The notes under the pieces: generated by a model
What the model was told of the DNA's origin: nothing
Databases searched by the model: none
The model's input: only the letters and a program-made list of their open reading frames with translations
Program-made: the position numbers and the translations under genes
Assembly (NCBI GenBank): GCA_050260055.1
Contig: JBLNBO010000033.1
Span: 62,001-126,000 of the forward strand
From: JBLMYQ01 sp050260055
GTDB taxonomy: Bacteria; Bacillota; Clostridia; Acetivibrionales; UBA4821
Direction of reading: 5' to 3'
DNA: 64,000 nt
Shown: positions 44,670 to 54,215 of the stretch, piece by piece
Numbering within the stretch: the stretch's first letter is position 1
How the letters are laid out: each line of letters begins with the position of its first letter

Positions 44670-45944
44670 ATGCAGATATATGTGGTCAGAAAAGGCGATA
44701 ACTTATGGTCGATAGCAAAGCGTTTTGGAACAAGTATAAGTGCAATTGTTCAAGCCAATCAGCTCTTTGATGAAAACGTTCTTGTTGTCGGTCAGGCTTT
44801 AATAATTCCAACCCCTGAAAGGCAAATTGTTCATATCGTTAGGCCAGGAGAATCTTTGTGGTCAATTGCCAGGCAGTATGGAACTACAGTTGAAACTTTA
44901 GCCCGCGACAACAACATTACCAGTACAAGTATAATACTCCCGGGACAAAGGTTAATAATTGGCAAACCAATAATAGAAGTTAATGGTTACCTGCCTCAAG
45001 TAGGGCCCAGAGGACAACAGGTTGCCAGAAACCTAAGTGCTTTTTTAACATATTTAAGCATTTTCAGTTATCACATATTAGAAAACGGAGATATACTTCC
45101 AATAGAAGCACAGGCTGCTGTAAATATTGGACGGTCTGAACATGCAGCACCACTTATGGTTATTACGAATTTTTCCGGGAGAAAGTTTAGCTCAGACTTA
45201 GCTCATTCCGTTTTATCTAATCCCGCCGCTCAAGAGAGATTAATTACAAATGTTTTATACGTAATGGGTACTAGTGGTTATAAAGGACTAAACATAGATT
45301 TCGAATATGTTTATCCAAAAGATAGAGAATTATATAATAAATTTCTTGCACGTGTTGTTTCGCGCTTGCATCCGCAGGGCTTTTTGGTATCTACTGCGTT
45401 AGCTCCTAAGGAAACAGCTAACCAGGCTGGTTTATTATACGAAGCTCATGATTACCCTGTACACGGAAGGCTCGCAGATTTTGTTGTTCTTATGACGTAC
45501 GAGTGGGGATTTGCCACTGGACCTCCTCAGGCAATCGCACCAATAAATAAAGTCAGGCGTGTTCTAAATTATGCTGTAACTGCAATTCCTCCGAAAAAAA
45601 TCCTTATGGGAATGCCTTTATATGGACGTGATTGGAAACTTCCTTTTATTAAGGGAAAGTCAATCGCAAAGACAGTAAGCCCTCCTGACGCAATCCGTAT
45701 AGCCGCCGAGCATAAGGCTGATATACAATATAGCAATATATCTCAAGCCCCATTTTATCATTATTATGATAACCAAGGAATACAACATGAGGTTTGGTTT
45801 GAAGATGCGCGAAGTATGCAGGCAAAATATAATTTGGTTAGAGAGTATGGTCTAAGAGGCGTGAGCTATTGGGAGCTAATGTCTCCATTTCCGCAGAATT
45901 GGATTGTGCTGGAATCAAATTTCCGTGTTAGAAAAATTATCTAA
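44670..45944 (+). CDS. LysM-GH18 spore peptidoglycan hydrolase (YaaH/SleL type)
   Basis: The protein has two LysM domains (about residues 1-47 and 49-95, YVVRKGDNLWSIAKRFG and HIVRPGESLWSIARQYG) followed by a GH18 barrel with the catalytic-type GLNIDFEYV. This is the layout of YaaH/SleL N-acetylglucosaminidases, which attach to the spore cortex and act in germination. There is no signal peptide, as usual for spore coat-located members. I prefer the ATG at 44670, which puts the first LysM at the start; an ATG at 44640 is also possible and neither has a strong ribosome binding site. A perfect 15-bp terminator follows. Confidence 0.88.
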   Translation: MQIYVVRKGDNLWSIAKRFGTSISAIVQANQLFDENVLVVGQALIIPTPERQIVHIVRPGESLWSIARQYGTTVETLARDNNITSTSIILPGQRLIIGKPIIEVNGYLPQVGPRGQQVARNLSAFLTYLSIFSYHILENGDILPIEAQAAVNIGRSEHAAPLMVITNFSGRKFSSDLAHSVLSNPAAQERLITNVLYVMGTSGYKGLNIDFEYVYPKDRELYNKFLARVVSRLHPQGFLVSTALAPKETANQAGLLYEAHDYPVHGRLADFVVLMTYEWGFATGPPQAIAPINKVRRVLNYAVTAIPPKKILMGMPLYGRDWKLPFIKGKSIAKTVSPPDAIRIAAEHKADIQYSNISQAPFYHYYDNQGIQHEVWFEDARSMQAKYNLVREYGLRGVSYWELMSPFPQNWIVLESNFRVRKII

Positions 45945-45960
45945 AGAATAATTTTACCTG

Positions 45961-45996
45961 AAGAAAAAAGCCGGATTTGTGTCCGGCTTTTTTCTT
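45961..45996. terminator. 15-bp perfect terminator between convergent genes
   Basis: AAGAAAAAAGCCGGA and its exact reverse complement flank TTTGTG. Poly-A and poly-T inside the arms make it work in both directions, for the LysM/GH18 gene and for the 46003 gene. Confidence 0.88.
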
Positions 45997-46002
45997 CATC
46001 CC

Positions 46003-46599
46003 CTAAGGTATCGCATTCAAGCTATAAGTTATAAGACCTCCTAAAACGAATGCTATAGCTAAAAACATTACTAATTGTGCTCTTGAAATAGGAAGAGATG
46101 CCTGTCTTTCTCCAAGTCCCTGTCCCCATTCCTTGCGGTTTTCACCACTGTCTAATTGTATTTGAATCATCTCATGCAATGCTTGCAGCCAAAGATCGAA
46201 AAAAGTTTCTTGGCTTTGGGGCATTACTTGGAATTGGGTTCCCCCGCCTCCAGGTAGTAGGATAATTATCGATGGGTACATTCCTTCACGCTTTTCGAAT
46301 AATTCCCACCCGTATTCTTTCATGAGAGCCTGAATATCTTGTTCGGAAAGCATAGGAATGACGATGTCCTCAATAACGCACATACATTTTTCATTCAAAT
46401 CACTTTCATTAATAATAAGCTCCCGCTCATTTTTTACGTCCCATGCAGCCTCACCGGATTTAAACTGATATATGTTTGCCAGTTGTGCCAACTCAGAATC
46501 ATTAAACCCAACGCTTCGATATTCCTTTATTCCTGCTCTCCTTGATGGTTCCCCTGCATAAATTTCTTTACCGTCAGTTTCTTTTCCACTATTGCTCAT
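46003..46599 (-). CDS. Unknown protein with C-terminal membrane anchor
   Basis: I do not recognise this 198-residue protein. It is hydrophilic over residues 1-175, with an oddly glycine-rich loop (LLPGGGGTQF) in the middle, and has one hydrophobic helix at about 177-195 (LVMFLAIAFVLGGLITYSL). There is no N-terminal signal peptide, so a tail-anchored, cytosol-facing topology is likely. The start ATG at 46599 follows AGGAGTGA. It sits between a spore hydrolase and ppdK, which says little about its job. Confidence 0.7.
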   Translation of the reverse strand: MSNSGKETDGKEIYAGEPSRRAGIKEYRSVGFNDSELAQLANIYQFKSGEAAWDVKNERELIINESDLNEKCMCVIEDIVIPMLSEQDIQALMKEYGWELFEKREGMYPSIIILLPGGGGTQFQVMPQSQETFFDLWLQALHEMIQIQLDSGENRKEWGQGLGERQASLPISRAQLVMFLAIAFVLGGLITYSLNAIP

Positions 46600-46753
46600 T
46601 ATTCATCACTCCTTTTTATCAACGTCCCAACAACAAATATTTTGTCCAAACCGTTTTTCCGTCTTTCTTTTGATTGCATCAAAAAAGTTGCAGATAATAG
46701 AGGTAATTATGAAAAAAATTATATCATTGTAAATTTTTATAGTCAAACAAAAA

Positions 46754-46771
46754 ACGCCTCTAAAGAGGCGT
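46754..46771 (-). terminator. Intrinsic terminator of ppdK
   Basis: ACGCCTC-TAAA-GAGGCGT forms a 7-bp stem 12 bp behind the ppdK stop and is followed on the minus strand by six T. Confidence 0.8.
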
Positions 46772-46782
46772 CTTTAAATATC

Positions 46783-49434
46783 TTATTTGTCTATAAATGC
46801 TGATTTCTTTTCTTTTACCGAAGCCTGTGCTGCTGCAAGTCTAGCAATTGGTACCCTGAATGGTGAACATGATACATAATTCAATCCTGTCCTATGGCAG
46901 AACTCAACCGAAGAAGGTTCTCCACCATGTTCTCCGCATATTCCGAGCTTGATATCCGGTCTAGTTGCCTTACCTAACTTAACTGACATCTCAACCAGCT
47001 TACCTACTCCAGTTTGGTCAAGTTTTGCAAACGGGTCAGACTCAAATATCTTCTTATTATAGTATTCTTCAAGGAACTTACCTGCATCGTCTCTTGAGAA
47101 GCCGTATGTCATCTGGGTAAGGTCGTTTGTACCGAATGAGAAGAATTCAGCCTCTTTTGCAATTTCGTCAGCTGTAAGTGCCGCTCTTGGAATCTCAATC
47201 ATTGTTCCGACCTTGTAATCAAGTTTTACTCCCGAATTTGCAATTACTTCATCAGCAGTTTTAACTATTATATCTTTAACATATTTGAGCTCTTTTACCT
47301 CTCCAACCAATGGAATCATAATTTCAGGTATTACGTTCATACCCTCTTTATTTACATTAATTGCTGCTTCAATAATAGCCCGTGTCTGCATTTCTGCAAT
47401 TTCAGGATACGTTACTGCAAGACGGCATCCTCTATGTCCCATCATCGGATTGAACTCGTGAAGGTCTTCAATAGCAGCCTTAAGCTCTGTAAAACCTATT
47501 CCCATGTCATTAGCAAGTGCTTTGATATCTTCATCTTCCTTCGGTACGAATTCATGAAGCGGAGGGTCAAGAAGCCTTATTGTTACAGGATACCCTTTCA
47601 TTTCTTTAAATAATCCTTCGAAGTCACTTCTTTGCATTGGTAGAAGCTTATCGAGGGCTTTTCTTCTCTGTTCTTCAGTTTTGGAAACAATCATTTCCCT
47701 CATAGGTTCAATTCTATCAGGTTCAAAGAACATATGCTCAGTTCTGCAAAGTCCTATTCCTTCTGCTCCGAATTTTATTGCCTGAGCAGCATCTGCAGGT
47801 GTATCTGCATTCGTTCTTACTTTAAGCTTTCTGACTTGGTCAGCCCAATCCATAAATCTTGCAAAATCGCCGCTCATTGTTGTTTCAACTGTAGGTATCT
47901 TTTCGCCGTAAACATTTCCTGTGCTTCCATCAAGTGAAATATAATCGCCTTCATTATATCTTCTTCCATTTTTATCTATGAAATATTTTTCTTCTTCATT
48001 TATCCTGATTTCACCGCAACCGGCAACACAACATGTTCCCATTCCTCTTGCAACAACCGCAGCATGGGATGTCATACCGCCTCTTCCTGTAAGTATACCT
48101 TTTGAAACATGCATTCCTTCAATATCTTCTGGAGAAGTTTCCAACCTAACAAGGATAAGGTCTTTTTCTCCGTTCTTAAATGCATTAACAGTATCCTCAG
48201 CATAGAAATAAACCTTTCCTGTCGCTGCCCCCGGAGATGCAGGAAGACCTTTTGCTACAGGCGCCGCTGCTTTTAAAGCAGCCGGTTCGAAGTTCGGATG
48301 CAAAAGCTGATCAAGTTGTTTTGGATCAACCTTTAAGAGCGCCTCTTCTGTGTTAATCATTCCTTCATCAACCAAGTCAACCGCAACTTTAAGTGCTGCT
48401 TGAGCTGTTCTTTTTCCGTTTCTTGTTTGAAGCATAAATAGCTTTGCTTTTTCTATTGTAAATTCCATGTCTTGCATATCTTTAAAGTGATTTTCAAGAG
48501 TAGTTGCAACTCTGACAAATTCGTTATATGCATCCGGAAGAACTTCTTTCAGCTGGTCAATTGACTGCGGTGTTCTGATACCAGCAACAACGTCCTCGCC
48601 CTGTGCGTTCATAAGGAATTCGCCATAAAGCTTCTTTTCTCCGGTTGAAGGGTTTCTGGTAAATGCAACACCTGTTCCGGAGTCATTTCCCATATTTCCA
48701 TAAACCATTTCCTGAACATTAACAGCAGTTCCCCAGTTGCCAGGAATATCATTCAATCTTCTATATACAATCGCTCTTGGATTGTCCCACGAACGGAAAA
48801 CAGCCTTAACCGCTTCCATCAGCTGAATTTTAGGCTCCTGCGGAAATTCTTCTCCTTTTTCTTTCTTATATAGTTCCTTATATCTCTGAACAACTGTTTT
48901 CAAATTATCTGCATTAAGGTCTGTATCATACTTTGCACTGTTTTCTTCTTTAACAGCATCGAGAATCTTTTCAAATTTTACTTTTTCGATTTCCATAACA
49001 ACATCGCTGAACATCTGAATAAATCTTCTATAACTGTCATAGGCAAATCTTTCATTATTTGTAAGCTTTGCAAGGCCTTCAACAACAATATCATTCAAAC
49101 CCAGATTTAATATGGTATCCATCATTCCAGGCATTGAAACTCTTGCTCCAGAACGTACTGATACTAAGAGAGGATTATTGGGATCCCCAAATTCCTTTCC
49201 AATATTATTCTGCATTTGTGAAAGTTTCTCATAAATTTCAGTTTCAATCTCCGGAGCTATCTTCTTGTTATCATCATAATACCTTGTGCATGCCTCTGTA
49301 GTAACAGTAAAACCTCTTGGAACAGGGAGCCCAAGGCCAGTCATTTCAGCAAGATTTGCGCCTTTACCACCTAAAAGATTCCGCATTCCTGCATTTCCTT
49401 CAGCAAACATATAAACGTATTTTTTACCTTCCAT
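46783..49434 (-). CDS. ppdK: Pyruvate, phosphate dikinase
   Basis: PPDK interconverts pyruvate, ATP and phosphate with phosphoenolpyruvate, AMP and pyrophosphate. The 883-residue length is usual. The catalytic histidine lies in TGRGGMTSHAAVVARGMG (about residue 455), and the C-terminal PEP/pyruvate domain holds CGEHGGEP with the catalytic cysteine near residue 833. In several Clostridia PPDK replaces pyruvate kinase and uses pyrophosphate; the pyrophosphatase hppA elsewhere in this window shares that metabolite. The ATG follows AGGAGGTTATTTA. It is a single-gene unit. Confidence 0.97.
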   Translation of the reverse strand: MEGKKYVYMFAEGNAGMRNLLGGKGANLAEMTGLGLPVPRGFTVTTEACTRYYDDNKKIAPEIETEIYEKLSQMQNNIGKEFGDPNNPLLVSVRSGARVSMPGMMDTILNLGLNDIVVEGLAKLTNNERFAYDSYRRFIQMFSDVVMEIEKVKFEKILDAVKEENSAKYDTDLNADNLKTVVQRYKELYKKEKGEEFPQEPKIQLMEAVKAVFRSWDNPRAIVYRRLNDIPGNWGTAVNVQEMVYGNMGNDSGTGVAFTRNPSTGEKKLYGEFLMNAQGEDVVAGIRTPQSIDQLKEVLPDAYNEFVRVATTLENHFKDMQDMEFTIEKAKLFMLQTRNGKRTAQAALKVAVDLVDEGMINTEEALLKVDPKQLDQLLHPNFEPAALKAAAPVAKGLPASPGAATGKVYFYAEDTVNAFKNGEKDLILVRLETSPEDIEGMHVSKGILTGRGGMTSHAAVVARGMGTCCVAGCGEIRINEEEKYFIDKNGRRYNEGDYISLDGSTGNVYGEKIPTVETTMSGDFARFMDWADQVRKLKVRTNADTPADAAQAIKFGAEGIGLCRTEHMFFEPDRIEPMREMIVSKTEEQRRKALDKLLPMQRSDFEGLFKEMKGYPVTIRLLDPPLHEFVPKEDEDIKALANDMGIGFTELKAAIEDLHEFNPMMGHRGCRLAVTYPEIAEMQTRAIIEAAINVNKEGMNVIPEIMIPLVGEVKELKYVKDIIVKTADEVIANSGVKLDYKVGTMIEIPRAALTADEIAKEAEFFSFGTNDLTQMTYGFSRDDAGKFLEEYYNKKIFESDPFAKLDQTGVGKLVEMSVKLGKATRPDIKLGICGEHGGEPSSVEFCHRTGLNYVSCSPFRVPIARLAAAQASVKEKKSAFIDK

Positions 49435-49693
49435 AACTTAAATAACCTCCTTTATAAATGATGATTTGAATAAACCGAAAATATTAGATTTCATAGAAAT
49501 TCCCTAAATGGTATGTATTTCTTTAGCTATTATATTATACCATAAAATATTTTTTTTAATAATTTTTTAAAAATTTATTTAAAATAAAATACTTATATTA
49601 ACTTTTAATACATAATTAAGAACCTTCGGGAAAAAATAGTAATTGGTTGTCAAAGGTTTTTAACTGTCAACTATTATTAGCAAGGGGGACAAT

Positions 49694-51523
49694 ATGAATA
49701 AGCTTTTGCAAATATTAAATAAAATATTCCTCTTCCATGAACCGGATAAACAAGATGAGCAATTTATTCTCAGAGAGTATAATGAAAAAAATGAACCTCC
49801 GAAAGCAAGCTCTAAAAACCAGCAGTCTGACCAACCTAAACAGCCTGAGCAGCCTAAGCAGTCTGACCAACCCAAGCAATCCGACCAATCTGAAGAGAAA
49901 AAAAAACAAATAAAAGAACCTATTAAGATTGAAGAAACTAACAAGAAAGAAAAACAACCTCAGCCGCAAGAAAAAAAGGTTCAAGAAAAAAAAGACTTGG
50001 AAAAAGTATCTAAGTCTATTGAAGATAACATTAAATTTCTTAGCGATAAATACTCTGTTGAAAAAAACACCGATGTAAAAATAAGAGACTTCGATATTTC
50101 TTTTAAAGACAAAGCCTTTAAGGCCTTTATCTTTTATATTGATGGTATTACTGACAAAACGCAGATAAATGATAATATCCTTGAACCGTTAATGATTTAC
50201 TCCCTGTTAGAAAAATCTTCTGAACCTTCTAATATTATTGATTATGTTGAAAGAAAATTGGTTACACAATACCAATTGCATAAAAGCGATAATTTTTCAG
50301 AGATACTTCATAATATCAACCTCGGCTCATGCGTCCTTTTTATTGATGGAGCTAGTGAAGTAATAATATTCGATGTTAAGTCATGGGAGCACAGAACAGT
50401 CAGCAGGCCAAACACTGAAATTACACTAAGAGGCCCGCAGGAAAGCTTCAGCGAGGTGCTTCGTGTAAATACTGCGTTAATTAGAAAAATTCTACGCAAT
50501 GAAAATCTTGTTGTTGAATCAATAACTGTTGGTGAAAGAAGCAAAACTCCTTGCTCTGTATTATATTTAAAAGACCTGGCAAATCCCGACCTGGTTAATG
50601 AAGTAAAACGGCGTTTAAGCAGTTTAAAAATAGATTATGCAGGTGATTCAGGAATAATTGAACAGTTAATTGAAGAGAAGGGGCTTTCTCCCAGTCCGCA
50701 GGTAATTAGTACCGAAAAACCTGACCGGGTAAGTATGTATTTATCTGAGGGAAGAGTTGCAATTATTGTAGATGGAAATCCCTTCGCTCTTGTAGCTCCC
50801 ACTACTTTCTTCAACCTTTTTCATACCAGTGAGGATGTCTATCTTAGATTCCCATATGTAAACTTTATAAGATTTATAAGGGCAATAGCTATAATATTAT
50901 CCCTGCTCCTGCCTGGGTTATATGTTGCTATTACGAACTTCCATCAGGAAATGATACCTACCGATTTGCTCTTAGCCATAGCTGGTGCAAGAGAAAAGGT
51001 TCCTTTCCCCTCTGTAGTGGAAATAATAATTATGGAAATATCTTTTGAAATGATAAGAGAAGCAGGAATAAGAATGCCCGGAACAATCGGCCCGACGCTG
51101 GGTATAATAGGGGCACTTATCCTTGGACAAGCCGCTGTTGCCGCAAATATCGTAAGTCCAATACTTATTATTATTGTTGCAGTCACGGGAATAGGTTCTC
51201 TCGCCATTCCAAACTACTCTGTATCACTTGCATTCAGACTACAGCGGTTTGGTTATATAATGCTTGGTGCTGTCGCAGGTTTGTTCGGTATAACATTAGG
51301 CCTATTTATACATGGAATAAGGTTAGCATCCTTGAAATCATTCGGGGTACCTTACCTTGCACCTTTTGCTCCTGCTGTCTCAAATAAATTTGATGACACA
51401 ATATCACGCCTGCCTCTCTGGATGCAGGAAGAAAGGCCGGATTATATAAACCCGCTTGATATTAGAAGGCAGCCTAAAATAAGCAGAGGATGGCTTAAGA
51501 AGAATAAGGAGAGTAAGAAATAA
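49694..51523 (+). CDS. Germinant receptor A subunit (GerA family)
   Basis: The A subunit senses germinants in the spore inner membrane together with B and C. The 609-residue protein has a soluble N-terminal domain, about five membrane helices (residues 390-540) and a short C-terminal tail, the normal GerAA plan. It contains the conserved PFPSVVEIIIMEISFEMIREAG and GPTLGIIGALILGQAAV segments. Its N-terminus carries an unusual low-complexity stretch of Gln, Pro, Lys, Ser and Asp (about residues 43-68) followed by a Lys/Glu-rich linker to about 110. The gene starts the operon after AAGGGGG and overlaps the B gene by one base. The paralogue (GerK or other) cannot be told from sequence. Confidence 0.93.
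   Translation: MNKLLQILNKIFLFHEPDKQDEQFILREYNEKNEPPKASSKNQQSDQPKQPEQPKQSDQPKQSDQSEEKKKQIKEPIKIEETNKKEKQPQPQEKKVQEKKDLEKVSKSIEDNIKFLSDKYSVEKNTDVKIRDFDISFKDKAFKAFIFYIDGITDKTQINDNILEPLMIYSLLEKSSEPSNIIDYVERKLVTQYQLHKSDNFSEILHNINLGSCVLFIDGASEVIIFDVKSWEHRTVSRPNTEITLRGPQESFSEVLRVNTALIRKILRNENLVVESITVGERSKTPCSVLYLKDLANPDLVNEVKRRLSSLKIDYAGDSGIIEQLIEEKGLSPSPQVISTEKPDRVSMYLSEGRVAIIVDGNPFALVAPTTFFNLFHTSEDVYLRFPYVNFIRFIRAIAIILSLLLPGLYVAITNFHQEMIPTDLLLAIAGAREKVPFPSVVEIIIMEISFEMIREAGIRMPGTIGPTLGIIGALILGQAAVAANIVSPILIIIVAVTGIGSLAIPNYSVSLAFRLQRFGYIMLGAVAGLFGITLGLFIHGIRLASLKSFGVPYLAPFAPAVSNKFDDTISRLPLWMQEERPDYINPLDIRRQPKISRGWLKKNKESKK
49821..49894 (+). repeat. Short imperfect tandem repeats in the A-subunit linker
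   Basis: Units such as CAGCCTAAGCAGTCTGACCAA recur with small changes and encode QPKQ-, QSDQ-type blocks. They expand the hydrophilic N-terminal linker of the germinant receptor A subunit. Confidence 0.7.
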
Positions 51524-52623
51524 TGCACGACAAAATAATTTTCGGCAGTCGGGATGCAATGTGGCTAATGATGAATATGGTGTGTGCAAAACTGGCATTA
51601 AATGCTATACGTGTTCTTGAGGAAACCGCAGGCAATGCCAGCTGGCTTTTATGCATTTATCTGATTATATTAGCAAATATCGGTTTGTTTTTAGTTTTTA
51701 AGCTTTTTGAAAGATTCCCCGGCAAAGACATCATAGATATAGCTTATGAAGTAAGCGGTTCGCCAGGAAGAATTATTGTCGGCTTAACTATCGTTTTAAC
51801 GCAGTTATTTGTTATACTTCTGTTCTTTAGGGGTTATGCTGAACACACAAAAATTGTTGCTTTAACCGTATCGCCAATAAGCTTTATTACTTCATTTTTT
51901 ATTATCTGCATGGTAATAGCATGTTTTTTCGGTTTGGAGCCGCTCGTTAGACTGCACTCTATAATAATACCACTAGTAGCTGTTCTTTTTAGTTTAATAT
52001 TGATGCTATCCTTACCTCAATGCCAGTTTGAAAATCTTCTGCCGGTACTTGGTCTTGGAGCAGACAAGATTTTCCTTGGAGGCACCTTGAAACTCTCAAT
52101 ATTTCAAGAATTGACTTTCCTTTTTCTTCTGCCCCCATTCCTTGTCTCATTTAATAAGTTTAAATCAGCTGGTTATAAATTTATTAATCTTTCAGGTTTT
52201 TTTTATTTATCATTATGTTTGGTATTTGGAACAATTTTCCCTTATTCGGCAGCAATAGAATCAATTATCCCGGTTTATTCTGTATCCAGGGTAATATTTT
52301 GGGGCAGGCTTATTCAAAGAATAGAATCAATATTCTTTATGATGTGGTCTCTTGCTTCGGTATTTTTCTTATCAGCATCCATGTATTTTATTATTTATTC
52401 TTTTGCAAAAACTTTAAAGCTTCCATATATAAAACCATTGATAATACCTTTTGCCATAATCATTTTTACAATCACCCTCCTGCCTCAAAGATTGCTTGAT
52501 GTAACAGCACTGGTTGAGTATTACTATAATTTAGGCTGGGCACCCGCTTTTGTCCTACCGTTAATACTATTGATTATAAGTATTCTATTTAGAAAAGGAG
52601 GCAAACAAAATGCGCAAACTTAG
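51523..52623 (+). CDS. Germinant receptor B subunit (GerA family)
   Basis: The B subunit is an amino acid/polyamine/organocation-type transporter fold that forms the ligand-binding membrane part of germinant receptors. The 366-residue protein has ten hydrophobic segments and conserved GNASWLLCIYLI and FERFPGKDIIDIAYEV near the start. Its ATG overlaps the A-subunit stop (TAATG), and its own end overlaps the C-subunit start by 14 bases, so the three are translationally coupled. Confidence 0.93.
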   Translation: MHDKIIFGSRDAMWLMMNMVCAKLALNAIRVLEETAGNASWLLCIYLIILANIGLFLVFKLFERFPGKDIIDIAYEVSGSPGRIIVGLTIVLTQLFVILLFFRGYAEHTKIVALTVSPISFITSFFIICMVIACFFGLEPLVRLHSIIIPLVAVLFSLILMLSLPQCQFENLLPVLGLGADKIFLGGTLKLSIFQELTFLFLLPPFLVSFNKFKSAGYKFINLSGFFYLSLCLVFGTIFPYSAAIESIIPVYSVSRVIFWGRLIQRIESIFFMMWSLASVFFLSASMYFIIYSFAKTLKLPYIKPLIIPFAIIIFTITLLPQRLLDVTALVEYYYNLGWAPAFVLPLILLIISILFRKGGKQNAQT

Positions 52624-53995
52624 CCATTGGCAGTCAGTTTTTGGCTGTTTTTCAACACAAAAAACTAACTGTCGACCATTTAAGCCACTAGATAGCCATT
52701 GGCAAAGAATAATAATTTTAGTCTTGGTACTTTCGCTTTTCATGCCATTGGCGGGCTGCTATGATGCCAGGGAAATTGATGATTTGGCCTATGTAATGGC
52801 CATAGGCCTTGATAAAGGTGACTCTGGATTTATAAAAATGACTCTGCAAATAGCTATTCCGAAAAATATATCCGGTGGAGGTGAAAAAGGCGGCGGCGGT
52901 GGCGGTGAGGCCTCATTGCCGACAACCATCGAAACTCACTCTCTCCCTGTAGGATTAAACGTTATAAATACTTATTTGAGCCGTCAACTCAGCCTTTCAG
53001 ATGCAAAAGCCATTGTATTTTCTGAAGAACTTGCAAAAGAAGGTATCGGCCAATATCTTCATTCTATAGCCCGCAACAGGGAATTCAGGCCTAATATGTA
53101 TGTTGTCGTTTCAAAAACATCTGCTGAGGATTATATAAAAGGTGTAGTTCCAAAATTGGAAGCCAATCCTTCTAAGTACTATGAACTGAACCTTACGTCA
53201 TATAAGTACAACGGTATCACGCCGGGTACAACAATGCATAACTTTTACTTTGACAGTGAATCATTAAGTATACAGCCAGTAGCCATCCTCGCATCAATAA
53301 ATAAGTTTGCACCCGATAAGGAAATGAATCTTCAAGCCTCAACATATAAGGAAAAGAATAAACCTTATCCGTTTATGCAGGATTTCACAGCAGGAAATAT
53401 ACCCCGCAAAAGTGAATTTGGCCCGGAAATCATGGGGTCTGCCGTTTTCAGTTCAGACAAGATGGTTGGTGAGTTGGATGGAGAAGAAACTGCCTATTAC
53501 CTAATGCTCATAGGAAGGTATAATTATGCAAATTGGTCTTTTACAGACCCTAAACATCTTAACAGCTTTATTTCTCTAAATATTAAACAGAACCGCAAGC
53601 CAAGCATTAAGGTAAAGCTGGCTGATGGGAAGCCAATAATTGATATCAAACTAGATTTAGAGGCAGATATACTGTCAATTCAATCTGGAGAAAATTATGA
53701 ATTGCCTGGACGAATTGGGGAAGTTGAAAGCTACGTATCTGGAGTAATAAAAAAAGACCTGATGCTGACTCTTAATAAATGTACAAAGCAGTTTAAAACA
53801 GATATCTTCGGGTTTGGTAAGAAAGCAAAATATCTGGTTTGGACATGGGATCAATGGGAAAAAATGAACTGGCATAGTATTTTCCCTTATTCAAAATTTA
53901 ATCCGGAAATTTCTCTTAAAATACGAAGGCCAGGCCTGATAATAAGGACAGTAGTCCCCAATTCTTCACAGAAATCTGGTAATGCAAGCCAGTAG
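52610..53995 (+). CDS. Germinant receptor C subunit (lipoprotein), with signal-peptide insertion
   Basis: The C subunit is a lipoprotein on the outer face of the spore inner membrane and completes the receptor. The 461-residue protein has the GerAC domains and the lipobox LAGC with lipid-attachment cysteine at residue 50. That is far from the N-terminus: about 24 extra residues (roughly 9-32) sit in front of the hydrophobic core. Removing 72 bp between two TAGCCATTGGCA copies would restore an ordinary signal peptide (MRKLSHWQRIIILVLVLS then FMPLAGC). The start ATG at 52610 follows AAAAGGAGG. A glycine-rich run (GGGEKGGGGGG) follows later at about residue 88. Confidence 0.93.
   Translation: MRKLSHWQSVFGCFSTQKTNCRPFKPLDSHWQRIIILVLVLSLFMPLAGCYDAREIDDLAYVMAIGLDKGDSGFIKMTLQIAIPKNISGGGEKGGGGGGEASLPTTIETHSLPVGLNVINTYLSRQLSLSDAKAIVFSEELAKEGIGQYLHSIARNREFRPNMYVVVSKTSAEDYIKGVVPKLEANPSKYYELNLTSYKYNGITPGTTMHNFYFDSESLSIQPVAILASINKFAPDKEMNLQASTYKEKNKPYPFMQDFTAGNIPRKSEFGPEIMGSAVFSSDKMVGELDGEETAYYLMLIGRYNYANWSFTDPKHLNSFISLNIKQNRKPSIKVKLADGKPIIDIKLDLEADILSIQSGENYELPGRIGEVESYVSGVIKKDLMLTLNKCTKQFKTDIFGFGKKAKYLVWTWDQWEKMNWHSIFPYSKFNPEISLKIRRPGLIIRTVVPNSSQKSGNASQ
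52621..52704 (+). repeat. 12-bp direct repeats flanking an in-frame insertion
   Basis: TAGCCATTGGCA occurs at 52621-52632 and again at 52693-52704, 72 bp apart. The intervening 60 bp contain an imperfect inverted repeat (CAGTCAGTTTTTGG versus CAAAAAACTAACTG). The arrangement resembles a small insertion flanked by a duplicated target. Confidence 0.65.
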
Positions 53996-54034
53996 CAGCC
54001 TAATGCTTGAATCAATCAGAAAGGAAATAATTTT

Positions 54035-54211
54035 ATGTTACTTATAACTAAGCTCATGATTTTAATCATTTTAACCTGGTCCTTCATCAATACTACCAGT
54101 TATGGAGTCTTTGTCTGGAAACAAAAAAACCGATTTGGAGGCATATGCGTTATGCTGATTGGGCTGATATCGGTTTTGCTTCCAGTCATGACATTAATAT
54201 TAAGGGGCTAA
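54035..54211 (+). CDS. Small two-helix membrane protein, putative germinant receptor D subunit
   Basis: A 58-codon frame between the C gene and the second B gene begins with ATG at 54035 behind AAAGGAAA and ends four bases before the next start. The product has two hydrophobic helices (about residues 3-18 and 36-54) joined by a basic loop (WKQKNR). Small two-helix proteins encoded in or beside ger operons are known as D subunits in Bacillus spores, where they modulate germination. Identity of the family is inferred from size, topology and place. It was too short to be obvious among long frames. Confidence 0.75.
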   Translation: MLLITKLMILIILTWSFINTTSYGVFVWKQKNRFGGICVMLIGLISVLLPVMTLILRG

Positions 54212-54215
54212 TTAT

